Shown here: positions 1 through 11,804 of the stretch, piece after piece | Numbering within the stretch: position 1 is the stretch's first letter | How the letters are laid out: every line of letters begins with the position of its first letter | NCBI GenBank assembly: GCA_019671135.1 | Contig: JAHRHY010000003.1 | Location: 1,116,001 to 1,180,000 of the forward strand | DNA: 64,000 nt | Reading direction: 5' to 3' | From: Linnemannia hyalina | Lineage: Eukaryota; Mortierellomycota; Mortierellomycetes; Mortierellales; Mortierellaceae | Notes under the pieces: generated by a model | Told to the model about the DNA's origin: nothing | Seen by the model: the letters and a program-made list of their open reading frames with translations, nothing else | The model's database searches: none | Position numbers and translations under genes: made by a program

Positions 1-222
1 ATCAGATATTTGGTGGCGCTAATTTTCGCATCCACTGAACGAAAAAAACAGAGTTGAACGTCCGAATACTACGATGTTGATTAAGTCGATATGTGTTGTA
101 TTGTGTTTTGATTGTTTTTCTTGTATGCTGAAGTATGTTAAAGCAAAGGAGCGGAATGAGAGATAGAGTGATGCACAAGAAAACACCAAGGTGTTATCAG
201 GTCAGGTCCCGCGTCTCCAAAA

Positions 223-2386
223 TTAGTCCTGATCCAATGTCGTGCGACCGTACTCAACAAAGTCATCAATAAGAACAGGCCAGGCACCTAATAGCAAAGA
301 GGAATAGACACAACAAACAAATGCACTTGATTAATCCTCTGCAATAGTAATACAATAAAGCGATCGTCCAATGTCCTGACCATTAACAACAACAAGAGAC
401 ATGTGCTCACCTTCATCGTCGTAGTTTGTGAACTGGGGATCGACCTGGTTAACAAAGTCCAACAACTACATTAAAAAAAACATGCAGCATGCTTTGGGTC
501 AGTATATCACTCATGCGCATTCTCAAAACAGCATGATAATGAACTTTCTCCAGGACGAAAGAATTAGAAAAAATGCCTCACCAACTGCCAGGTGTCCTTC
601 GATATGGAGCGGCCGTACTTGTTCTGAACGAAATCGCACCACATGTCAAGTCTTGGGAAGCGATCTGGCAACAAGAGCATCCAAAATGGAATAGCGACAT
701 CCAAGGCTATTTCAAAGGGATTCAGGGGTGAAAAAAAAGAAGAGTAGACGAGTAAAAAAGGTCAGTCATGGCCAGGGAGAGAAATGACAGCGCACAAGCA
801 AACAAGTGTGTCAATGCCGAAAAACAATGCACAAGTCTGTCATTCCACATACGCAAACTCTTTTGGTTCTCGCCCAAACCAAAGCTGAACGAAAAGTAAT
901 AAATCTCCTTGAAAGCTGCGTCGTCCTTGAGTTCCTGGCGCATAGTCTCGATCGCATTCTTCATCTTCTCGATAGTGTCGCATCTATCTCGTCCATATGA
1001 AATGGGCGCGTATTAGTTAAACGGAGCATAATACCATGCGGTCCAACAATCTCAAACAGTTGAATAAAGATTTGCCACCATACCTGAGCTTAGTCCAGCC
1101 CTCGATAAAGCCAGTCCGACTGAACTCGCACATATTCTCAGACTTGAGGTGGTAGGCCATGACTAACATGACAACATCAGTAGGGTCAACGTCCAAGGCC
1201 TCGCAGAACTTCTCCATGCCCTCAATCAGAATATAATCCTTCTCATCTAAAAAGATAGCAGCACAACAAGTTGGAAAGATGATGAGTAATTTCAATAGAG
1301 AAGGACTAACGAGAGAGCGCAAAAAGGAACCAATCCGCAGGAAGGGAAGGGGATAAGATCAAAATGCCTGACCCTTCATCTTTTTCCTCCCTTGCCTCCG
1401 TCTGCTCCCCTGGTTTTTTTCTCCTCCTAGCCTTGCTGTTGCTGTTTGTTGATATCGAGTGGCGGTAATATCGATGATGCTGCTGCTGTTGTTCATGTCG
1501 TTTGTTTGTATCTCCTTTCCATTGTGACCCCTGTTCGTGGGCAGGATGAGGCCATCTCCATCTGTCCTGCCAAACTCGTTTTGTGCTCTGAGCATTACAG
1601 CATACAAAAAACAAAAATATACCCTTGAAGTCGTCAAAAATCTTTTCGATTTGCTTGGAGTTGACGGGTGTGCTCTGCTTTGCGTTGGTCTGAGGCGCAG
1701 CGGTGGCGCCGTTGTAGTAGTTGTTGACCGCGACCTGAATATCCCACTTGGCATCTCTGAGAAGTGTGATGGCAGGCTGCTCCCTAATGGGTTCATCAAT
1801 AAGAAACGCAAGAAGTAAAGTGATAGGGCAAGGGAATTCATTCCCAGTGCAAGATGTTGTCACTCGTTTGGTTAGCTCTCTGTGTAGTGTTTTCGTGTGT
1901 CATGGGTTCTCCCGGTACGAGTAACTGTCGTCGCTAGCAAGAGCAGTGACTGACTGCTACAAAAAAGTAGATGGTGTTTGTGTCCCTTACTTGATGTTGA
2001 CGATCGAGATGAGGGTCTGCGTCTTGGAACGCTGGTCTTGAGTAAGGGTGTTCTGTTGGATCCGATATAGTCGTTTTTTTTTTGATATTGTTGTTGTTGT
2101 TGTTAAGGAGACAGAGAGGCAGGAGGCGAGTCATCGGCCATCCGAAAGAACATAAAGAAGCAAGCACAGAGGTATTGAGTCAGCAGCATGTCCACCATGG
2201 GTCCCAGGAACGGACGCAAGCTTTTTATTTTCCACTTTGTTCATTCTTTTTCGAGTGAATGGTTGTCCACTCGGCAAACAAAAGCGAGTGTGATGAGTAA
2301 TGCAGGAGCAGCAGCAAACAGACACCAAGTCAGAGCATGAGTGCAGTGCGATTGCTAATTGACTTCCTGTGAGTTGCGCTTACCAT
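223..2386 (-). CDS. DCN1: DCN1-like protein (cullin neddylation E3 ligase)
   Basis: Scaffold-type E3 that promotes NEDD8 transfer onto cullins. The joined model has eight exons: 2384-2386, 1991-2052, 1623-1783, 1084-1246, 853-983, 582-706, 411-465 and 223-287, giving 254 residues. The first exon is just the ATG, followed by a gtaagc donor. The N-terminal third is a UBA-like domain (TLLRDAKWDIQVAVNNYY, about residues 28-45). The rest is the DCUN1 (PONY) domain, with CEFSRTGFIEGW, FKEIYYFSFSFG, LDMWCDFVQNKYGRSISKDT and the C-terminal [20 protein letters not shown]. Length and order match fungal and animal DCN1/DCUN1D1. All splice sites are GT-AG. The family assignment is firm; the ATG-only first exon is inferred because the following exon begins with family-like N-terminal sequence and has no in-frame ATG of its own. 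The 222 bases to its left should hold its 3' UTR. Confidence 0.93.
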
Positions 2387-2834
2387 TACGTAGTGGTTGT
2401 GCTGAACTTGAACAAATAAATACAAGGAGAGGAGAGTGATGGGATGTCGACGAGGTTGAAGGAATGAAAAGAGAAAGAGTTAAAAGGAGTTTATCGGCTG
2501 CGGCTCTCCTGATGTCGTTTTTGTCTTTGAGAGTTGAGAGTAGCAAATCAGAAAAAGAAGACGACCAAGAACAAGAGGCTCAACAAGAGCGTCAAAAAAG
2601 GACACTTCGAAGTATGTGTGACTGGCTATTGGTCCACTTCACACTTTTCACGCCCCCAAAGAAAGCGAAACCCAATTGCACATCAAATGATTAAAACAAC
2701 ACTAACAGTCGACGCTGTTGCTTTCCTTCTTTCTTTCTTTCTTTTTTCTTATCCCTTTTTTTCACACAGCCCTTCCTCGCCTCAACCCTACCCACGCACC
2801 AACCAACAACCAACAAGACCCCTCTCATTCCACC
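2387..2834. promoter_or_regulatory. divergent intergenic region DCN1 / CHZ1
   Basis: This gap of about 450 bases separates two divergently transcribed genes and must hold both promoters and 5' leaders. The CHZ1 side (about 2715-2780) is rich in T and C on the coding strand, as upstream of other genes here. I see no clear TATA box and no further gene. Confidence 0.5.
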
Positions 2835-3986
2835 ATGTCAGACAAGTACGGTCAACACCTCATTGCTCAAGGAAGACAAACAACAACGAGGACATTACCA
2901 TAGCCGACTTGCACTGAGGACCTCATTCACTCAACAAAGCCCTTTACATTTTCGCGTCATTTTATCACTTTTTGCTCTCTAGCCCCGCTGAGAGATCCGA
3001 AGGCACTGCCGGGAAGCGCAAGGCCGATGGTAACAAAACCTGGACTCGACTTGAAGTCTTCACGAGCGACACCGTCAAAACATCTCAACATGATACAAAA
3101 ACAATCATTTATCGCGCAACAACAAGCATGATATACTCACAATCACAATCATTGTTCTTGACACAATAGAGCCAATCGCCCCAGAGGCAACCAAGCGCTC
3201 AGTCGGGTCGAGCTCATCCACCAAGCCCGAGGATCTGGAGGACGACAGTGAACAGGAGGATGATGACCTCGGTAAGGAAGATAAAACAGTCAACAGGATA
3301 ACGACCAACTGTTGAATTCATCACAAAAACGAAACACAGGGACCTTTGGAGGAATATCCTCTATTCAAGTCATTACAAGGAGACCCACAAATGCTTTTTC
3401 TCCCAACAGCACAACATCAACGGATTGATATTTCGATGGTGATTTTCTTCCGCGGTGCGGGACAAAACAAGAGAGTTGTTCCGCTGTCAGCCTCGACTGG
3501 ATCGGATCCCTGCCTGGACCAACGAAAACTTAACACAACAAATCAAACACCAGGAACGTACACAAAAGAAACCACATTAATATCTAACCCCTCTTCTCTC
3601 GATCCGATCGTTCTTGCACATTCGTCCAAAATTAAATAGATGAAGATTTGGATTTTCTGGAAACCTCCAACATCATTCACACAGGCCGCAGGACCCGCGG
3701 CGTCAAGATCGACTACTCAAAAGTCTCACAGGAGGATCTGGACGACGATGAAGAGGACGACGAAGGAGAGGACGCTGTTGTTGCACCAGACGCCGTAGAC
3801 GACGAGGAGGAGGATGATGAGGATGACGAAGAGGAGGAGGAAGATGCAGTGGAACAGGCTGAGGCTCAAAAGGGTGCATCGGCATCTTCAGGAGCGGCAG
3901 CAGCTGGTTTGTCTTCCTCCTCTTCTGGATCTGGATCTGGATCTGGATCATCAGCATCAGGAGCTGCCGACACGGAGTCCGTATAA
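2835..3986 (+). CDS. CHZ1: CHZ1-type histone H2A.Z chaperone
   Basis: Small acidic nuclear chaperone of the Chz1 family, which binds H2A.Z-H2B dimers and hands them to the SWR1 complex. Exons 2835-2845, 2983-3029, 3170-3271 and 3640-3986 join in frame to 168 residues. The first exon is only 11 nt and gives MSDN across the junction. The diagnostic CHZ motif lies at about residues 57-80 (LETSNIIHTGRRTRGVKIDY). It is flanked by an acidic stretch before (EDLEDDSEQEDDD) and a long Asp/Glu block after, as expected for a histone chaperone. The protein ends in a low-complexity Ser/Gly/Ala tail. The last intron is 368 nt, longer than the first two (137 and 140 nt). I found no in-frame extra exon there. 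Confidence 0.85.
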
Positions 3987-4718
3987 ACAAACAACGAGAA
4001 CGCGGGGCGCTCTCTTTTTTGATTTCCACTTGTCCCTATCCTCCCTCCCTCTCTGTTCTATCGTTGCTCGTAGCGATCCATTGCTAAATATTGGCAGCGT
4101 TTTTTTCGACAACTGGCATGATATTGCCTTACACCCTCCAACCCATTACACCTTGACATCTTCTTCCCCTTTAACCATTCCCTCCTTTGTTTGGACGACT
4201 AATAAACAAGAACAACAAAGCCCATCATCGGATGAACAGGTCCCCCTCTCTTCTCTTCCTCCTTTCAAGAGGCCTTTTGCGTTTCATATCCGAGTGAAGG
4301 CTGCATGAATGTGCTCATTCGCCGCCAACAAAAATATCTCCTCGCGCCGTGCTTCACCCTGATATTGTTTGTTTGCTGCTGTTTTATTAGAGAAGAAAAA
4401 AAGAGTTATATATTCGAAAGAGGCGCGTGTGGAATACAAAAAGGTCAGCAAAGCATGACCAAAAGAAAGTAAAAAAAGACGAAAAAAAGAGAATCCAGAT
4501 CGCGAAGCCTCCAATGGTTTGTTGTTGTCAATTGTCGAATCCGTTCAACGATTCCCTTCCATTCATTTGTCTTTCACTCCTCCCTGACCATTATCGCCTG
4601 CTCAACGCAATTCGGGAACTAAACATTGTTGGTGGGGGATCTGTTGTTGTTGTTATTGGGTGTTGGTTGTAGTTGTTGCTTCGTAGTTGAGAGTGTGCAA
4701 GAAATACTCCCGAGTTCC
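3987..4718. other. convergent 3' region between CHZ1 and CDC42
   Basis: The stop codons of two converging genes are 732 bases apart. The stretch is AT-rich with T runs and should hold the two 3' UTRs. I see no additional gene or RNA in it. Confidence 0.5.
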
Positions 4719-7539
<2,821 letters not shown>

Positions 7540-7650
7540 TGTGAGTGAGTGAGAGTGAGAAGGGAAGGGTAAAGGGTGGTGTTGGAAGGAGAGGAAGAAA
7601 AGGAAGAGAGATGAAGAGGGCTGGAAAGGGTGGATGTGGTGGCGGGAAAG

Positions 7651-7697
7651 AGGGAAAGAGGAAAAGAGGGAAAGAGGGAAAGAGGGAAAGGAAGAAG

Positions 7698-7739
<42 letters not shown>
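7651..7739. repeat. purine repeat: GGGAAA-type units followed by (GA)n
   Basis: About five AG(G)GAAA-like units at 7651-7692 are followed by a roughly 33-base uninterrupted GA run at 7707-7739. On the CDC42 sense strand it is a polypyrimidine tract 110-200 bases before the start codon, so it probably lies in the promoter or leader. Confidence 0.85.
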
Positions 7740-7744
<5 letters not shown>

Positions 7745-8117
7745 AAAAAGGGAACAACTGACCAAGAGAAAGCCAAGAAATTTCTCTATTTGAACATGGC
7801 TGTCACACAGGATCATCATCCGATGGCTATTGTTTTGACTCTTTTTCTTGGTCCATCAATACAACAATAAGAGACGCATGAGCGAACGTACAAGAAAAAA
7901 AAAAGGGTCCTCTTGTTGCCTTCACTACCATGAGGAGAAAAATAAAAAGGCAAAGGATAGAGCGATGAGAGAAAGGCATAATATCATCTGTTATTGACTA
8001 TTAGGCACAGTTGCTTTGCCTTTGTCCCCCTCATCCAATGTTTTTTTTGTTTTTGCTGCTGGCTGTCTCCTTCTTTCTGGTCCTCTCTCTCTCTCTCCCT
8101 TCTCTCTCACATACACT

Positions 8118-8129
8118 CTCATTATCACT

Positions 8130-8171
<42 letters not shown>

Positions 8172-8200
8172 TTCTCACTCTCACTCTCATACTCCTTCTC
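8118..8200. repeat. CTCTCA hexamer tandem array
   Basis: About a dozen near-perfect copies of CTCTCA (ACTCTC in other phase), with a few T substitutions at the edges (ATTCTC, TCATAC). It is stop-free in several frames, which creates spurious Ser/Leu/His open frames. It lies roughly midway between CDC42 and PDA1. Confidence 0.9.
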
Positions 8201-8923
8201 AAAGTAAGGAGGCTGGTAAAACAAGGAACTGGATATAGTATGTAATAACAACATTGCTAGCATGCCCTTGTTTCTTTGAATTTATTTATGCTGCGGTGCT
8301 AATGAAAAATGAAGTCTCGTGGATCGAAATCGAGTGCAAAGATTGCAGCCATTGCACACAAACACACACACGCCTCCACCTCCACAGCCCACAGCCGTTG
8401 TTGTCGTACGTCAATGAACACGCGTAGAAAAAGAAAAGAGATGAAAACAAGAGGAGACCCTGCATCTCCTCTTGTGGTCTGGGGATCACATCTTGTAGTC
8501 AGTCTGCCTCGCAAACAAACAACGAACAACAAACAGCGGGCAGGAGAGTCGAAAAGCATGGCCTGCGTGCCTGTTCCCACATGAGCATCACGTAGCAGGC
8601 AACAGCGCTTTTCATTTGCTGTGCCCCCTCTTCAGCCCACTAGCCAACCACCACTTGCTATGACACCAATATGAAGTACGAACGCGTCTTGATGTTAGGC
8701 ACTATCTCGGTCACTTTCCATGAACTGTCACAATCACAATCACAATCACAACCAACTTATTGCGTATTACTCTGTTCTTTCTTCACCTCGTCTTACTACT
8801 TCTCTCGTCAACTCTCCTCTCCTTATCTATTTTCATCTTGCCCTTCTTTGCTCCCGCCTTCGACCGTTGACTCCTTGCTACACAACGCCACATACTCATA
8901 ATCACTCTCATAACGAACAAACA

Positions 8924-10608
8924 ATGCTCGCGTCAGTCAGACTTGCGCTCCCAAGGGTCCTTCCCACCATCGCTCGCTCAACGACACGACTAAGTATCCT
9001 TGGGGTAAGTTACTACCATTCTTCTCATCGAACCGCAGGCAGCAAAGGAGAACAGAATTGGTGCGCATGAAAGCAGCCCGCTCACACTCCTGTACTCTTA
9101 TTTTTATGTGTATGCAGCACCGCCCGGCTATAACGCTTTCCCTGTACAACAAACATCCAACTCGCTCGCTGGCATCAGCACCACCCACGCCCCGAGACCA
9201 CGACCATGATCACGACCAGAACCAGAGTCTGACACTGACACTGCCCAAGGACTCCTTCCACGCTCACAACTGTGACCCGCCCTCCCAGGAAGTCACCTTC
9301 CAGAATGAAGAACTTTTGAGGATGTATATGGCCATGGTGACCATACGTCGTATAGAGACCGCCGCCGATACTCTCTACAAGTCTCAACTCATACGAGGCT
9401 TCTGTCATCTCAGCACCGGTCAGGTAAGCTCCTTTTTATTTTCATTCGTCATTATTTTCATATGCGAAGCTAGAGAGTGCGGATTTCGACATCACTATGA
9501 TCCACAATCTTTTTTCTTTTATTTGGTCGTCAGATAATGTTAACAAAAGTTGTGCTAACCTGTTTGGTACCTTTTTTTGTCTTCCTTTCTCCTTTCTACA
9601 AAATCACATAGGAGGCGGTCGGGGTGGGATTGGAGACAGCACTGACACAAGAAGACAAGGTCATCACAGCCTACCGATCCCACGGCTTCACCTATTTGCG
9701 CAAAGGATCCATCCTCCCCATCGTCGCAGAACTCCTCGGTCGCAAGATCGGCATCTCTGGCGGAAAAGGCGGATCCATGCACATGTTCACACCCAACTTT
9801 TTTGGCGGCAACGGCATTGTCGGTGCTCAGGTCCCCCTGGGTGCTGGGATCGCGTTCGCGCAAAAGTATCTTGGAATGAAGGCGGCGACGTTTGTATTTT
9901 ATGGTGATGGGGCTGCGAATCAGGGGCAGGTGTTTGAAGCGTTCAATATGGCCAAGCTGTGGGAGTTGCCGGCGGTGTTTGTTTGTGAAAACAATCAATA
10001 TGGGATGGGGACTTCTGCTGCGCGGTCCTCTGCAAATACAGACTACTACAAGCGAGGCGATTACATCCCTGGTATCAAGGTAACAATTGGGAGTAGTATG
10101 CGATCTCTTTGCTATGCGTATGTGTGTGTTCACTCTTACTTTATTTTTCTGCGCCATAACTAATTATTTTTCTCTCTTTACAACCTAGGTGAATGGAATG
10201 GACGTGCTGGCGGTCCACCAAGCAATCGCCTACGCACGCGAGTGGGCTCTAACTGAACACAAGGGACCCCTCCTCCTCGAGATGGAGACCTACCGCTACA
10301 GAGGGCACTCCGTTTCAGACCCAGGAGTCTCCTACCGCTCCCGTGAGGAGATCCAAAAAGTCCGATCGGAAAACGATCCCATCACCCACTTGAGGGAACG
10401 ACTCTTGGAAGCCCAGATCTTGTCTGAAGCTGAACTCAAGGACATGGAGAAAGCTGCGAAGGCTGAGGTGGATAAGACGGTGAAGGAGGCCGAGGAGAGT
10501 GAGCAACCGGATATGAAGACGTTCTGGACGGATGTGTACGTGAAGGGCACTGAGGTTCCGTTTTTGAGAGGACGCGAGCCCCAGGAGACTCACTTTTATA
10601 GGAAGTAG
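8924..10608 (+). CDS. PDA1: pyruvate dehydrogenase E1 component, alpha subunit
   Basis: Thiamine-diphosphate-dependent subunit of the mitochondrial pyruvate dehydrogenase complex. Exons 8924-9004, 9118-9423, 9612-10079 and 10189-10608 join to 424 residues. The N-terminus is Arg/Ser/Leu-rich with no acids, a typical mitochondrial presequence. The thiamine-diphosphate motif runs from GDGAANQG (about residue 227) to ENNQYGMGT (about 255-263). The regulatory phosphorylation loop [15 protein letters not shown] is present, so Ser326 and Ser333 correspond to the classic sites 1 and 2. The exon 1/exon 2 junction lies in the poorly conserved transit peptide and is the least certain part of the model. 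A His/Asp-rich stretch ([11 protein letters not shown]) follows the presequence. It faces CDC42 divergently. Confidence 0.95.
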
Positions 10609-11362
10609 AAAGGTTGGACTTTTTGTTATTTTTTTCTCACCTTGAAATTTTTATTTTTTGTTTTCAGCAACCACGTTTTCATTCCGTCACAGACAAACCT
10701 GCAAGCGACAGCATGGCAAATAAAAGTACAGCAACAATCACCTTTTTTTTTTTTTTTTGTACACAGTTTTTTTTCTCGAACAAACAGCATAGAGAAGTCA
10801 TCTGGAAGTAAAAGGTGACTACAGACCAAACTCTTCAGTGCACCCCAGTCGCAGTCCGGTCCAGAACCTGGCTCTGCGCAACAATTGTCGCTGCTCTTCA
10901 CAGCTTAAACGGAAGAAAATAAAACTAGATACGAATGAAGGGGATTCTTCCCGTCCTCTCCATCATTGACAACCTCCTCTTTCGTAACAAACTCTCCAAC
11001 AACCGCCCGTCAGCAGCGCGTGGGTCCTTGGTCGCTCCCGGGCACCTTCCTTCATCATGTGTGGCTAGCGAAGCGCCACACGGGCAGAAACCATCGTGGG
11101 TGATGTAACCGTATCCTTGACTCCAGTCACCTCGGGGGCCTGTGTACTTGGATGTCATGTCCTTGGCAGAGATGCTTTGGGTCTGTTCCCACCCGGTCGC
11201 CTCGGAGCACCGAAGTGGTCAGATCAGCTCTAAGGCCTCCAAGGGGGCCCCCGGCCCCCGGGTACCTTTTCCTTTTTTTTTGGGTCCGTCTTCGAATCAC
11301 GTGGCAGAAGTATCCTTATGTTGAAGGAAGTTATTGAAAAAACTACAAAAATCTACAACTCC
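10609..11362. other. gap between PDA1 and tRNA-Glu
   Basis: The left half is AT-rich with T runs (10743-10778) and should contain the PDA1 3' UTR. The right half holds the coding-like island on the minus strand and a GC-rich patch with the palindrome GGGGGCCCCC at 11243-11252. Nothing else is supported. Confidence 0.5.
10925..11218 (-). other. unexplained coding-like island (98 open codons)
   Basis: This minus-strand open frame runs from an upstream TGA (11219-11221) to TAG (10925-10927), with its first ATG at 11158. Codons end mostly in C or G, as in the real genes nearby. The translated product includes GDWSQGYGYITHDGFCPCG and a short Cys cluster (CPCG...C). I do not recognise the family. 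It could be the terminal exon of an unseen gene, a relic, or chance. It sits between the end of PDA1 and the tRNA gene, next to a GC-rich palindromic patch at 11243-11262. Confidence 0.25.
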
Positions 11363-11434
11363 TCCTAATTGGTCCAGTGGTCAGGATTCCTCGCTTTCAC
11401 CGAGGCGGCCCGGGTTCGAACCCCGGATTGGGAA
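11363..11434 (+). tRNA. tRNA-Glu (UUC anticodon)
   Basis: A complete 72-nt cloverleaf without intron. The acceptor stem pairs TCCTAAT with ATTGGGA (one G-U pair) and has discriminator A at 11434. The anticodon arm is CCTCG-CTTTCAC-CGAGG with anticodon TTC. The T arm CCGGG-TTCGAAC-CCCGG carries the standard B box. A T-rich stretch (CTTTTTATTTTT) a few bases downstream fits a polymerase III terminator. CCA is not encoded, as normal for a eukaryotic nuclear tRNA. Confidence 0.97.
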
Positions 11435-11804
11435 CTGTTCTTTAACTCTTCTTTTTATTTTTGCAGCCAAAAAAATAAATAACGAGTCTTGTTTTATTTT
11501 TGTTCGCAGATGCAAGGTTCAGGAACAGGGGTGGCGGCGGCGTATCTCTGGTGGACTGGCGGAACGTGGTTGAACCTGAACCTAATGGAGTTTCAAATAT
11601 ATTTTTTTCATTGTAAAACTTTGCAAACACATGGCGAAAAAGAGAGAACAGGTACCAATGTTTCTCCTTTTTTTTTTTATTTTGAACGCGGAACAACTGC
11701 TCTAGTTCACAAAAGACGTTCCAATGCTAAATATGAAAAAAAAATGATGGGGGGGGGGGGGGGGGGTATTATGCCTAAAACCTTGCTCTTCTTCGTCGTG
11801 TTGT
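11435..11804. other. gap after tRNA-Glu, with an 18-base G run
   Basis: AT-rich sequence containing a homopolymer of 18 G at 11749-11766. It lies 39 bases beyond the stop codon of the minus-strand phosphoesterase, so it would be a C run in that gene's 3' UTR. No gene is seen. Confidence 0.6.

Larger units (their letters stand above)
7540..8923. promoter_or_regulatory. divergent intergenic region CDC42 / PDA1
   Basis: This 1.4 kb region separates two divergent genes. It contains the purine/GA microsatellite next to CDC42, the CTCTCA array near the middle and a pyrimidine-rich leader just before the PDA1 start codon. No further gene is supported; the long open frames here are produced by the repeats. 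Confidence 0.6.

Noticed and set aside
8118..8200. Tandem array considered as a CRISPR-like repeat
   Set aside because: Six-base contiguous units with no spacers in a eukaryotic promoter region: a simple microsatellite.
7994..8263. Short frames on both strands over the CTCTCA array
   Set aside because: A stop-free repeat gives Ser-Leu-Thr-Leu or Glu-Ser products in every frame; no start context, homology or splice support.
11749..11766. Poly-G considered as a functional G-quadruplex
   Set aside because: A simple homopolymer whose length may be a sequencing artefact; no flanking conservation can be judged.
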